Assembly: GCF_003854935.1 (NCBI RefSeq)
Contig: NZ_CP033969.1
Span: 3,534,001-3,598,000, forward strand
Source: Cupriavidus pauculus
Lineage (GTDB): Bacteria; Pseudomonadota; Gammaproteobacteria; Burkholderiales; Burkholderiaceae
Direction of reading: 5' to 3'
DNA: 64,000 bases
A program made the translations under genes and the position numbers. Within the stretch, counting starts at the first letter, position 1. Each line of letters opens with the position of its first letter. The notes beneath the pieces were generated by a model that was given only the letters and a program-made list of their open reading frames with translations, was not told where the DNA came from and did not search any database. Of the stretch, positions 8,223 through 16,658 are shown one piece after another.

Positions 8223-9985
8223 TACAGGTCCTCCACGCCGAGCAGCATTTCGGAGATACCCTTGCCGGCCTGCACCATCGGCCACACGTTTTCCGTGGGG
8301 TCGGTCTGGAAGTCCAGGAACACGGTACGGTCCTTCAGGCGGAACGCCTCGCGCAGCGCCGGCTCGACGTCGGACGTCTTCTCGACGCGCATGCCCACGT
8401 GGCCATACGACTCCGCCAGCTTCACGAAGTCGGGCAGCGCGGTCATGTAGGAGTGCGAGTAGCGGTTGTCGTACTCGATCTCCTGCCACTGGCGCACCAT
8501 GCCCAGGTAGCCGTTGTTCAGCGAGCAGATCTTGACCGGGGTGTCGTACTGCAGGCAGGTCGACAGTTCCTGGATGCACATCTGGATCGAGCCTTCGCCC
8601 GTGATCGTGACGACTTCCTTGTCCGGGAACGCCTTCTTGATGCCCATCGCGTACGGCAGGCCCACGCCCATCGTGCCCAGGCCGCCGGAGTTGATCCAGC
8701 GGCGCGGCTCGTCGAACTTGTAGAACTGCGCGGCCCACATCTGGTGCTGGCCGACGTCGGAGCAGACGAACGCGTCGCCCTTGGTCAGTTCCCAGATCTT
8801 TTCCACCACGTATTGCGGCTTGATGATCTCGGAGTTGCGGTCGTACTTCAGGCAGTCCACCGAGCGCCATTGCTCGATCTGGTCCCACCACTTCGCCAGC
8901 GCCTCGCGCTTGGGCTTGACGTCGCTGGCCTTGATCTGGGCGATCAGTTCCTGCAGCACATCCTTGACATTGCCGACGATGGGAATGTCCACCTTGACGC
9001 GCTTCGAGATCGACGACGGGTCGATGTCGATGTGGATGATCTTGCGCGCCTGGGCCGTGAAGTGCGCCGGGTTGCCGATCACGCGGTCGTCGAAGCGGGC
9101 GCCGATGGCGATCAGCACGTCGCAGTTCTGCATGGCCATGTTGGCTTCATACGTGCCGTGCATGCCGAGCATGCCGACGAACTGCTTGTGCGTGCCCGGG
9201 AACGCGCCCAGGCCCATCAGCGTGTTGGTCACCGGGTGGCCGGTCAGTGCCGCCAGCTCGCGCAGCTCGTCGCTGGCATTGGCCAGCACCACGCCGCCGC
9301 CCGAGTAGATGTACGGGCGCTCGGCGCCCTGCAGCAGCGCCACGGCCTTGCGGATCTGGCCCGAGTGGCCCTTGTTGACCGGGTTGTACGACCGCATGTC
9401 CACCGCCTTCGGGTACTCGAAGCGGCAGGCATTGCGCGACACGTCCTTCGGGATGTCCACCACCACAGGGCCGGGACGGCCCGTGGCGGCGATGAAGAAC
9501 GCCTTCTTGATCGTCGCGGCCAGGTCGCGCACGTCCTTGACCAGGAAGTTGTGCTTGACGATGGGGCGCGTGATGCCGACGGTATCGCACTCCTGGAACG
9601 CGTCCTGGCCAATGGCGTGGGTCGGCACGTTGCCGGTGATCACCACCATCGGGATCGAGTCCAGGTAGGCCGTGGCGATGCCGGTCACGGCATTGGTCAC
9701 GCCGGGGCCCGAGGTCACCAGGGCGACGCCGACCTTGCCGGTCGCGCGGGCATAGCCATCGGCGGCATGCACGGCGGCCTGCTCGTGGCGCACCAGGATG
9801 TGTTCGAATTTCTTTTGCTTGTGGAGCTCGTCGTAGATATAGAGCACTGCGCCGCCGGGGTAGCCCCAGACGTACTCGACGCCTTCTTCGGCAAGTGCAT
9901 TGACGAGGATTTCCGCTCCGATCATTTCGCGAGCGGAGGATGAATTGCTGTCTGCGTGGGAGAATTCCGCGCTGGGCATGTTCAT
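8222..9985 (-). CDS. ilvB: acetolactate synthase large (catalytic) subunit
   Basis: Catalytic subunit of the thiamine-diphosphate and FAD enzyme that makes acetolactate from pyruvate; 587 residues. The N-terminal EEGVEYVWGYPGG holds the catalytic Glu; the TPP/Mg site is ITGEGSIQMCIQELST with a downstream NNGYLG, using Glu where many enzymes have GDGS. The chain ends GKGISEMLLGVEDL. The start at 9985 (MNMPSAEF) was chosen for an AAAGGA five to six bases upstream; 9979 is possible. It is the first gene of ilvBHC. A predicted promoter at 10130-10158 leaves a leader of nearly 140 bases, long enough for leader regulation. Confidence 0.96.
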   Translation of the reverse strand: MNMPSAEFSHADSNSSSAREMIGAEILVNALAEEGVEYVWGYPGGAVLYIYDELHKQKKFEHILVRHEQAAVHAADGYARATGKVGVALVTSGPGVTNAVTGIATAYLDSIPMVVITGNVPTHAIGQDAFQECDTVGITRPIVKHNFLVKDVRDLAATIKKAFFIAATGRPGPVVVDIPKDVSRNACRFEYPKAVDMRSYNPVNKGHSGQIRKAVALLQGAERPYIYSGGGVVLANASDELRELAALTGHPVTNTLMGLGAFPGTHKQFVGMLGMHGTYEANMAMQNCDVLIAIGARFDDRVIGNPAHFTAQARKIIHIDIDPSSISKRVKVDIPIVGNVKDVLQELIAQIKASDVKPKREALAKWWDQIEQWRSVDCLKYDRNSEIIKPQYVVEKIWELTKGDAFVCSDVGQHQMWAAQFYKFDEPRRWINSGGLGTMGVGLPYAMGIKKAFPDKEVVTITGEGSIQMCIQELSTCLQYDTPVKICSLNNGYLGMVRQWQEIEYDNRYSHSYMTALPDFVKLAESYGHVGMRVEKTSDVEPALREAFRLKDRTVFLDFQTDPTENVWPMVQAGKGISEMLLGVEDL

Positions 9986-10370
9986 TTCAGTCCTTTGCAA
10001 TTTTCGGCAAAAAATTGTTTGGATGCTCTCTGCCGGGCTTGTGGCTCGGGTTCAAGCGGTGCGCGTCTGCATGAGGAGACCGCCTCATAAGCGGTCTGAT
10101 GAGACAACCACTGATGTCGTGAACCGCCGATGATACTGCAATGCACCAGTGCGGTAAATGAATCGCCGGAACTTTTTGCACGGCCGCACCCTGTGGGGGC
10201 AGCGGCGCTACAACGCCGGGGCGGCGGCCCGGGCCCATGTCTGCATTTGCATACAGGAGTGGCAGGAAGCGGCCGTTTTTTGCTAGCATCGCAGACATTT
10301 CCCGGCTGCCGCAGGACTGAGGCGGCACATTTGGCCTGCCCCACCACGCCCATACGCTGTTTTTGCCTGC
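9986..10370. other. divergent control region between ilvB and the sigma-factor gene
   Basis: Non-coding stretch of 385 bases. It holds the probable ilvB promoter (10130-10158, minus) and a compact set of alternating repeats at 10071-10104, where ATGAGG can pair with CTCAT on one side or CCTCAT on the other and AGACCGC can pair with GCGGTCT. No branched-chain-rich leader peptide was found. The right half (10160-10370) is GC-rich and should contain the promoter of the plus-strand sigma operon, but no convincing hexamer pair was seen there. Confidence 0.45.
10130..10158 (-). promoter_or_regulatory. ilvBp: probable ilvBHC promoter
   Basis: Minus strand TTTACC (10158-10153), a 17-base spacer and TATCAT (10135-10130). 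The -10 matches five of six consensus bases. Transcription would begin near 10123, about 138 bases ahead of ilvB. Confidence 0.55.
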
Positions 10371-10937
10371 ATGGCCACCGACAAGGAACTCTCAGACTTT
10401 CTCGCCAGCGTCGAACGCCGCGCCTTCAAGCAGGCCGTTTTCGCCGTCCGTGACGACGAAGCGGCGCTGGACATCGTGCAGGACGCCATGATCAAGCTGG
10501 CGGAAAAGTACGGCGACAAGGGCCCGACGGAATTGCCGCCGCTGTTCCAGCGCATCCTGCAGAATACGATCCACGACTGGTTCCGCCGCCAGAAGGTGCG
10601 CAACACCTGGGTGACGCTGTTCTCGAACCTGCGCGACGAGCGCGACGGCGACGACAGCGACCTGCTGGACACGCTGGAGGCCGAATCGGGCACCGAAATG
10701 GCCGAAAGCAGCGCCGACAAGGTGGAGCGCGCCCAGGTCATGGCGATCATCGAACAGGAAATCCAGCGCCTGCCCACGCGTCAACGCCAGGCTTTCCTGA
10801 TGCGTTACTGGGAAGATATGGACGTGGCCGAAACGGCAGCCGTGATGGGCTGTTCGGAAGGCAGCGTCAAGACGCACTGTTCCCGTGCCACGCATACGCT
10901 GGCGCAAGCCTTGCGCGCGCGGGGGGTCCGACTATGA
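10371..10937 (+). CDS. RNA polymerase sigma factor, ECF-like
   Basis: A 188-residue sigma-70 family protein. Region 2 occupies about residues 8-80, with RDDEAALDIVQDAMIKLAEKY and the -10-recognition helix around TIHDWFRRQKVRNTW. A charged acidic linker (DERDGDDSDLLDTLEAESG) follows, then region 4 (about 120-185) with LPTRQRQAFLMRYWEDMDVAETAAVMG and the helix-turn-helix GCSEGSVKTHCSRATHTLA. It heads an operon: its stop overlaps the next ATG (ATGA). In this family group the following DUF3619 membrane protein is the natural anti-sigma candidate, which is an inference from position. Its target promoters are unknown. Confidence 0.88.
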   Translation: MATDKELSDFLASVERRAFKQAVFAVRDDEAALDIVQDAMIKLAEKYGDKGPTELPPLFQRILQNTIHDWFRRQKVRNTWVTLFSNLRDERDGDDSDLLDTLEAESGTEMAESSADKVERAQVMAIIEQEIQRLPTRQRQAFLMRYWEDMDVAETAAVMGCSEGSVKTHCSRATHTLAQALRARGVRL

Positions 10938-11386
10938 GCAGAAACGAACGAGAAATCCAGGAACGGCGCTTTGCACGCGAGGTCCGCGTGGCACTCGATG
11001 CCTCGGCCGACGCGTTGCCGCGCGACATCGCCGAACGGCTGGCCGCCGCGCGCCGCATGGCGCTGGCCGCGAAGAAAGCCGAAGCAACCGCTCACGTCCC
11101 GCGCCTGGCGATGCCCGGCGCACCGGGCGGGTACGGCCACGACCTCGACGACGTGGACGACACGCCGCTGCACCGCGCCGGTGCGTGGCTGCGCAAGCTG
11201 GCGCTGGTCTGGACGCTCGTCGCGCTGGTCACGGGACTGGTCGGCATCTACCACTGGCAGCAGCAGAAGCGCGTCGAGGAACTGGCCGACGTGGACGCCG
11301 CGATGCTGCTGGACGACCTGCCGCCCACGGCCTACGCCGACCAGGGCTTCCACGTGTTCCTGAAGCGCGACCGCGACAATCCCTAG
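10934..11386 (+). CDS. DUF3619 family single-pass membrane protein
   Basis: A 150-residue protein with a cytoplasmic-type basic N-terminal half (MSRNEREIQERRFAREVR), one transmembrane helix near residues 88-108 (LALVWTLVALVTGLVGIYHW) and a short C-terminal part rich in Asp that ends in FHVFLKRDRDNP. The start overlaps the sigma stop by four bases, so the two are translationally coupled. The N-in topology and the pairing with an ECF-like sigma suggest an anti-sigma role, but no ZAS or RseA-like motif is visible and this remains a guess. Confidence 0.8.
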   Translation: MSRNEREIQERRFAREVRVALDASADALPRDIAERLAAARRMALAAKKAEATAHVPRLAMPGAPGGYGHDLDDVDDTPLHRAGAWLRKLALVWTLVALVTGLVGIYHWQQQKRVEELADVDAAMLLDDLPPTAYADQGFHVFLKRDRDNP

Positions 11387-11387
11387 C

Positions 11388-12173
11388 ATGGCGCGCGCAT
11401 CTTCCCGTACCGACGTGATCCGTCGCCGGCTGACCGCTTTCTGCGCCGCCGGCGCAACCTTTGCTGCACTTTTCTTCGGCACCGTGGCCCATGAGGCGCT
11501 CGCGCAAGGCCAGCACGATGCCGCCAGCCAGGCAGCTGCCCGGCCGATCATCAACGCCCGGCCGATGTGGAACGAGCTGTCGGCCACGCATCGCCAGATC
11601 CTGGCGCCGCTGCAGCCGCTGTGGGACACGATCCCGGAACTGAACCGCCGCAAGTGGCAGCGCATCGCCGATCTGTATCCGAAGCTCAAGCCCGAGGAAC
11701 AGCAGCGGCTGCAGGAGCGCATGGCCGAGTGGGTCAAGATGACGCCCCAGCAGCGCCGCCTGGCGCGCGAGAACTACCAGATCACGCGCCAGCTGCCGCC
11801 CGAGAAGAAGGCCGAGGCGTGGGACCGCTACCAGCAACTGCCTGAAGAGCAGAAGAAAAAGCTGGCCGCCGCCGAGAAAGTCCGCCGCCCCGGCGCCGTG
11901 AGCGCCCTGCCGTCGGGCAAGCGTCCGCCGGCCGATACCAGCCGCCAGATCCATCACCCGGGCAAGCACCCGGCCAGCGCCCCGGATGCCACGCCGGCGT
12001 CCTCGCCCGCCACCCAGGCCATCGCCGGCGCCTCCGCCGCCACCCCGGCGCCGATCGCCTCCGCCCCGGCAGCCCCGCCCGCAGCCGCCGCCACACCGGC
12101 CCCCGCCACACTGTCCCCGCCCGTCACGGGCGAAGCGGCCACGGATTTCAATCCGTCGGAGACGCAGCGGTAA
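11388..12173 (+). CDS. DUF3106 domain protein, probably periplasmic
   Basis: A 261-residue protein starting one base after the DUF3619 stop. A signal-like segment (about residues 14-40, ending EALAQG) precedes the DUF3106 region (about 55-160), built from repeated amphipathic helices such as RRKWQRIADLYPKLKPEEQQ and MTPQQRRLARENYQ. The pattern recalls the helical LTXXQ-type stress sensors in sequence feel only. The last 90 residues are Ala/Pro-rich and disordered. Function is unknown; co-transcription with the sigma factor suggests an envelope-sensing or regulatory role. Confidence 0.8.
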   Translation: MARASSRTDVIRRRLTAFCAAGATFAALFFGTVAHEALAQGQHDAASQAAARPIINARPMWNELSATHRQILAPLQPLWDTIPELNRRKWQRIADLYPKLKPEEQQRLQERMAEWVKMTPQQRRLARENYQITRQLPPEKKAEAWDRYQQLPEEQKKKLAAAEKVRRPGAVSALPSGKRPPADTSRQIHHPGKHPASAPDATPASSPATQAIAGASAATPAPIASAPAAPPAAAATPAPATLSPPVTGEAATDFNPSETQR

Positions 12174-12278
12174 CAGGGCGCACCCCGGCCCGATGGCCGG
12201 CGTGCCCGGTGCGGCAAACCCGGCGACCATGTGCCGGGCATTTGGCATAATGGCCGCTCCCCCGACCTGCCCCGCGCC

Positions 12279-12818
12279 ATGTCTGCCGCCACGCCCGCCG
12301 CTTCCGATCTGTCTGCTGCCGTTCCTGCTGCCGCGCCCACGCTGCGGCGCCGCCTGCTCTGCATGTTGTACGAAGGGGTGTTGCTGTTTGGCGTGCTGAT
12401 GGCGGCCAGTGCGGTGCACGTGCTGGCGCGGCCGCTGCTGCGCAAGGTCGGGCTCGATCATCCCTATGCCGACCAGGCGTGGATGTTTGTCGTGCTGGGC
12501 ATCTATTTCACGTGGTTCTGGCAGCGCACCGGGCAGACGCTGGCGATGCAGACCTGGCGCATCCGGCTGGTCAACGCGGCCGGGCAACCGCCACGCTGGC
12601 CGCAGGCGGTGCTGCGCTACGTGCTGGCGTGGCTCTGGCTGCCGCCTGCCGCCGCCGTGGGTCATGCAATGGGGCTGACGCGGTGGCCGTTCCTGGGCGT
12701 GCTGGCGATCGCGCTGCTGCTCTGGATGTCGCTGGCGTGGCTGGATCCGCGCCGCCAGTTCTTGCATGACCGCCTGGCCGGCACCCGGCTGACTGACCTG
12801 CGCCCGCCGCGCCCATGA
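12279..12818 (+). CDS. RDD family membrane protein
   Basis: A 179-residue integral membrane protein with three to four hydrophobic segments. It begins with the RDD-type region LRRRLLCMLYEGVLLFGVL. Then come a charged GQTLAMQTWRIRLVNAAG segment and the terminal DPRRQFLHDRLAGTRL block that is the most conserved part of the family. RDD proteins are mostly uncharacterised; some are proposed ion or proton transporters. The start at 12279 (MSAATPAASD) is preferred over an earlier in-frame ATG at 12231 because the extra residues are unlike a membrane protein start. Its stop overlaps the next gene's ATG. Confidence 0.85.
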   Translation: MSAATPAASDLSAAVPAAAPTLRRRLLCMLYEGVLLFGVLMAASAVHVLARPLLRKVGLDHPYADQAWMFVVLGIYFTWFWQRTGQTLAMQTWRIRLVNAAGQPPRWPQAVLRYVLAWLWLPPAAAVGHAMGLTRWPFLGVLAIALLLWMSLAWLDPRRQFLHDRLAGTRLTDLRPPRP

Positions 12819-13816
12819 GCCTGTCGGCGGCCGCCCTGCGGCGCGTGGCCGTGGTCGTGCAGGCGTGTTCTGCCGCAGCGGTGGCGGCATGGCTGGCGCT
12901 GGCGCACGGCTGGTCATGGGGCGCCGCGCTGGCCGGTGGACTGGCTGCCGTGCTGGTCGGCTTCGGCATCAGCATCGCGATGGCCTTTGGCGCCACGCTG
13001 GCCGGGGTCGGCGTGCGGCGCCACGACCGCCCGTCTGTACCTGCCGATGTCCCCTCGCCCCGCCCACTCGGTCTCAGCGCCGCCCTGCGTGGCTTTCTTG
13101 CCGAATACCGCGCCGTGTTCCGGATGTTCAACTGGCTGCAGCCGTTCCGCTCGCGGCTGCGGTTCGCCGCGCCGGCGCAGCCGCTGGCCGATGCCCCGCC
13201 TGTCCTGCTGGTCCATGGCTACGGCTGCAACCACGCGATCTGGCTGGACATGGCGCCAGCGCTGGCGGACGCCGGCTATCGGTGCGAAGCGATCGACCTG
13301 ATGCCGGTGCTGGGCGACATCGACGACTACGCGCCGCAGTTGCTGGCCCGGATGCGCGATATCCAGGCGCGCACCGGCCGCGCGCCGCTGCTGGTCTGCC
13401 ACAGCATGGGCGGGCTCGCCGCGCGCGCCGCGCAGGTGCTGGCCGCCCGCGCGGCGGAGCCGCCGCCGTGCGCGGGCATCGTCACGCTTGGCAGCCCGCA
13501 CCATGGCTGCGCGCTGGCGCGCTTTGGCGGCGGGCGCAATGCCCGGCAGATGCGGTGGCGCAGTCCGTGGCTGGCGGCGCTGGCCGGGCTCGAAACGCCG
13601 CAGATGCGCGCGCGCATTGTCTCGGTCTTCAGCTGGCATGACTCGATTGCCGGGCCGCCCGGCACGGCGTGCCTGGTCGGCGCGCGCCACATCGCGCTGG
13701 ATGGCATCGGCCATGTCTCGCTGCTGCGCGACCCGCGCGCCGTGGCGGCCACGCTTCAGGCGCTGGCGATGCTGCGCCGGACGCCGGCAGCGGCCACGCC
13801 CGCCCCGCTGCGCTGA
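12815..13816 (+). CDS. alpha/beta hydrolase (lipase/esterase-like), membrane-anchored
   Basis: A 333-residue protein. Two hydrophobic segments occupy residues 8-65 and probably anchor it in the inner membrane. The alpha/beta-hydrolase fold follows from about residue 125: PPVLLVHGYGCNHAIW (oxyanion loop), the nucleophile elbow CHSMGG (GxSxG-like), GSPHHGC, a catalytic Asp candidate in FSWHDSIAGPPG, and a His in DGIGHVSLL. This resembles the triacylglycerol lipase/PGAP1-like group. Substrate unknown. ATGA overlap with the RDD gene places it as the last gene of the sigma operon. Confidence 0.82.
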   Translation: MSLSAAALRRVAVVVQACSAAAVAAWLALAHGWSWGAALAGGLAAVLVGFGISIAMAFGATLAGVGVRRHDRPSVPADVPSPRPLGLSAALRGFLAEYRAVFRMFNWLQPFRSRLRFAAPAQPLADAPPVLLVHGYGCNHAIWLDMAPALADAGYRCEAIDLMPVLGDIDDYAPQLLARMRDIQARTGRAPLLVCHSMGGLAARAAQVLAARAAEPPPCAGIVTLGSPHHGCALARFGGGRNARQMRWRSPWLAALAGLETPQMRARIVSVFSWHDSIAGPPGTACLVGARHIALDGIGHVSLLRDPRAVAATLQALAMLRRTPAAATPAPLR

Positions 13817-13874
13817 CCCGCCGCAGTGGCGCGCAAGCTTCATGTGACATTCATGTTTCCGTCACGGCTCCGTC

Positions 13875-14915
13875 ATGCGGCGCTGGCCCAATGCAGCCAT
13901 CGCCGATACCGGGGCCGCCATGGTTCAAGCCATCCGATTTGCACGCGGACGTCTGTCGAGGGTCGCGCAGCGCCTGCGCGGCAAGCCTGACACCACGCTT
14001 TCCATGACCGCCGCGTTTGCGGCCTTCATGCCCCCGCCCGCCGATCTGTCCGCCGCCCGCCACGCGCCCCTGCGCGACGCCGCCGATGCCGGCACCCGTC
14101 CCGCCGTCCCCGCCGAACCGTCGGCGCACCGCTACCGGGCGATCTGGCTGTCCGACATCCACCTGGGCACGCCGGGCTGCCAGGCCACCTACCTGCTCGA
14201 CTTCCTGAAGCACAACGATTCCGACGTGCTCTACCTGGTCGGCGACATCATCGACGGCTGGCAGCTCCGCCGCGGCTGGTACTGGCCGCAGAGCCACAAC
14301 GACGTGGTGCAGAAGCTGCTGCGCAAGGCGCGCAAGGGCACCGAGGTGATCTACATCCCCGGCAACCACGACGAAGGCGCGCGCCAGTTCGACGGCCTGG
14401 CCTTCGGCGACGTGACCGTGCGCGAGGACGCCGTGCACGTGACCGCCACCGGCAAGCGGCTCTGGGTGGTGCATGGCGACCTGTTCGACGGCGTGGTCCA
14501 GCATGCGAAATGGCTGGCCTACCTGGGCGATTCGGCCTACACGATGATCCTGGCGCTGAACCGGCATTTCAACCGCATCCGCGCCCGGCTGGGCTTCGAC
14601 TACTGGTCGCTGTCGCAGTACCTGAAGCACCAGGTCAAGAACGCGGTCAGCTACATCAACTCGTTCGAGCACGCCATGGTCGACGAGGCGCGCCGCCGTG
14701 GCTGCGACGGCGTGGTCTGCGGCCACATCCACAAGGCCGAGATCCGCGAGGTGGACGGCCAGCTCTACTGCAACGACGGCGACTGGGTCGAAAGCCTGTC
14801 GGCGCTGGTGGAGACGATGGAGGGCGAGCTGAAGATTGTCTACTGGACGACGCTGATCGACCCGCCCGTCCCGACCACCCGCCGGCGCCGCCGCACGGCC
14901 GAAATCGCCGCCTGA
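13875..14915 (+). CDS. metallophosphoesterase, UDP-2,3-diacylglucosamine diphosphatase-like
   Basis: A calcineurin-like phosphoesterase of 346 residues at this start. All metal motifs are present: SDIHLG (residues 93-98, Asp/His), GDIIDGW, GNHDE (163-167), the HGDLFDG His/Asp, and GHIHKAE (283-289). The family (LpxH-related, COG2908) hydrolyses diacylglucosamine nucleotides, but this branch is not the housekeeping LpxH and may act on another lipid or nucleotide-sugar. The first 80 residues look disordered; starts at 13920 (with a GGGG ahead) or 14004 are equally possible. It is followed by a GT4 glycosyltransferase and dgkA, suggesting membrane glycolipid metabolism. Confidence 0.82.
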   Translation: MRRWPNAAIADTGAAMVQAIRFARGRLSRVAQRLRGKPDTTLSMTAAFAAFMPPPADLSAARHAPLRDAADAGTRPAVPAEPSAHRYRAIWLSDIHLGTPGCQATYLLDFLKHNDSDVLYLVGDIIDGWQLRRGWYWPQSHNDVVQKLLRKARKGTEVIYIPGNHDEGARQFDGLAFGDVTVREDAVHVTATGKRLWVVHGDLFDGVVQHAKWLAYLGDSAYTMILALNRHFNRIRARLGFDYWSLSQYLKHQVKNAVSYINSFEHAMVDEARRRGCDGVVCGHIHKAEIREVDGQLYCNDGDWVESLSALVETMEGELKIVYWTTLIDPPVPTTRRRRRTAEIAA

Positions 14916-15045
14916 CCCGACCGAGCCGGCCCCCCGGGGCGCGGCCGTCCGCGGCCCGGCCCCGCGTTGGGCCCGCCCCTTCTCCGCGCCGGCTGCCGGC
15001 CCGGACCGCCATACCACTACGGCACTGCCGCCCCAAGGAGCTTCA

Positions 15046-16164
15046 ATGAGAGTCATGATCGTTACCGACGCATGGGAACCGCAGGTCAACGGCGTGGTAC
15101 GCACGCTGAAGTCGACCCGCCGCGAGCTCGAAGCCATGGGTCACACGGTGGATCTGCTCACGCCGCTGGAATTCCGCACGGTGCCGTGCCCGACCTATCC
15201 CGAGATCCGCCTGTCGATCCTGCCGTCGGCCAAGGTACGCCGGCGCATCGACGGTTTCCGCCCGGAGGCCCTGCACATCGCCACCGAAGGCCCGCTGGGC
15301 CTGGCCGCGCGCGCCTATGCCATCCGCCATCGCCTGCCGTTCACCACGGCCTACCACACGCGGTTTCCGGAATACGTCCAGGCCCGCTTCGGCATTCCGC
15401 TGGCCTGGACCTACCGCTTCCTGCGCTGGTTCCACGGCCCGGCGCGCGCGGTGATGGCCCCGACGCCGGTCGTGCTCAAGGACCTGCAGGACTACGGCAT
15501 CACGCACGGCGTGCTCTGGACGCGCGGCGTGGACCTGGACGTCTTTACCGCGCAGCGGGCCAACGTTTTAAACACCGCGCATCCGATCTTCCTGTACGTG
15601 GGCCGCGTGGCCGTGGAAAAGAACGTCGAGGCGTTCCTGCAGCTTGACCTGCCCGGCTCCAAATGGATCGTGGGCGACGGCCCGGCGCTGGCCGGGCTCA
15701 AGCAGCGCTATCCGACGGCCAACTACCTGGGCGTGCTGAAACAGCCAGATCTGGCAAAGGTGTATGCTTCGGCAGACGTTTTCGTGTTTCCGAGCAAGAC
15801 CGACACGTTCGGCCTGGTCCTGCTGGAAGCGCTGGCCAGCGGCCTGCCCGTGGCGGCGTATCCGGTGACGGGTCCGATCGACGTACTGGGCGACAGCCCG
15901 GCCGGCGTGATGCACGAAGACCTGCGCGAAGCCTGCCTGGAAGCGCTGCGCATCGACCGCGCCACCGCGCGCCAGCACGCCGAGAAGTTCTCATGGCGCG
16001 CCGCTTCCGAACAGTTCCTTGCGCATCTGCGTCCGCTGCCTGGCGCGGCGGGCGGATCCGACAACCCGGCATCTACCGTCGCACCCGATCATGGCCAAGC
16101 CCCAACCCACGCTACCGCCCGATCCGTCGCTGCACCGGCCGACCGCCACCCGGGTGGCGGCTGA
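15046..16164 (+). CDS. GT4-family glycosyltransferase
   Basis: A 372-residue retaining glycosyltransferase of the GT-B fold. The N-terminal domain has MRVMIVTDAWEPQVNGVVRT, typical of enzymes related to GDP-mannose or UDP-sugar lipid glycosyltransferases. The C-terminal domain contains FLYVGRVAVEKNVE, WIVGDGPALAGLK and the donor-binding TDTFGLVLLEALASGLPVAA. The acceptor is likely a lipid, judging by the neighbouring phosphoesterase and diacylglycerol kinase. AAGGAGC precedes the start. The last 37 or so residues (after PLPGAAGG) are low-complexity, and the final 74 bases overlap dgkA in another frame, so the tail is probably non-essential. Confidence 0.88.
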   Translation: MRVMIVTDAWEPQVNGVVRTLKSTRRELEAMGHTVDLLTPLEFRTVPCPTYPEIRLSILPSAKVRRRIDGFRPEALHIATEGPLGLAARAYAIRHRLPFTTAYHTRFPEYVQARFGIPLAWTYRFLRWFHGPARAVMAPTPVVLKDLQDYGITHGVLWTRGVDLDVFTAQRANVLNTAHPIFLYVGRVAVEKNVEAFLQLDLPGSKWIVGDGPALAGLKQRYPTANYLGVLKQPDLAKVYASADVFVFPSKTDTFGLVLLEALASGLPVAAYPVTGPIDVLGDSPAGVMHEDLREACLEALRIDRATARQHAEKFSWRAASEQFLAHLRPLPGAAGGSDNPASTVAPDHGQAPTHATARSVAAPADRHPGGG

Positions 16165-16588
16165 AGTGGAATCCGAATACTCGATCGCCAACAATCCCCA
16201 CAAGGGCAACCGCGGGCTGACGCGCGCGTGGCATGCGGCCATCAATTCGCTGTCGGGGCTGCGCTACGCGGTGCTCGAAGAGAGCGCGTTCCGCCAGGAA
16301 CTGACGCTGGTGGTCATCCTCACGCCGTGCGCGTTCCTGCTGCCGGTGACGATCGTGGAGCGCGTGCTGCTGCTGGGCACGCTGCTGCTGGTGCTGATCG
16401 TGGAGCTGCTCAATTCGAGCGTCGAGGCGGCGATCGACCGGATCTCACTGGAACGCCACAGCCTGTCCAAGCGCGCCAAGGACTTCGGCAGCGCCGCCGT
16501 GATGCTGGCGCTGATCCTGTGCGGCGGCACATGGATCGCCATCGGCGGCCCGCCGGTGGTGCGGTGGATCGGGGGGTGGTGGGGATAA
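16091..16588 (+). CDS. dgkA: diacylglycerol kinase
   Basis: Small integral membrane kinase that phosphorylates diacylglycerol to phosphatidate, recycling lipid from envelope glycan synthesis. 165 residues: a 50-residue polar N-terminal extension, then the DgkA core with RAWHAAINSLSGLRYAVLEESAFRQE, three transmembrane segments, and the active-site region IVELLNSSVEAAIDRIS with LSKRAKDFGSAAV. The start ATG lies inside the glycosyltransferase gene (74-base overlap, different frame), so it depends on translation of the upstream message. Confidence 0.9.
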   Translation: MAKPQPTLPPDPSLHRPTATRVAAEVESEYSIANNPHKGNRGLTRAWHAAINSLSGLRYAVLEESAFRQELTLVVILTPCAFLLPVTIVERVLLLGTLLLVLIVELLNSSVEAAIDRISLERHSLSKRAKDFGSAAVMLALILCGGTWIAIGGPPVVRWIGGWWG

Positions 16589-16603
16589 GGGAACGGCTGG
16601 GGT

Positions 16604-16634
16604 GCTCCCCTCTCCCGCCGGCGGGAGAAGGGAG
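16604..16634. repeat. REP-like palindrome
   Basis: A nearly perfect 31-base palindrome built on CTCTCCCGCC/GGCGGGAGA between the convergent dgkA and LOG genes. The same CTCCCCTCTCCC core occurs twice more at 49580-49702. It has no T run, so it is a repeated extragenic hairpin rather than a standard terminator. Confidence 0.65.
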
Positions 16635-16658
16635 AAAACCTTCGGCCAAGTCAAACGT

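Noticed and set aside
9987-10100. A 32-codon frame ending just before ilvB as a possible leader peptide
   Set aside because: It is not enriched in Ile, Val or Leu codons and lacks a ribosome binding site, so it does not look like an attenuation peptide.
16604-16640. Intrinsic terminator for dgkA or LOG
   Set aside because: The palindrome is good but has no T run on either strand. It is listed as a REP-like repeat.
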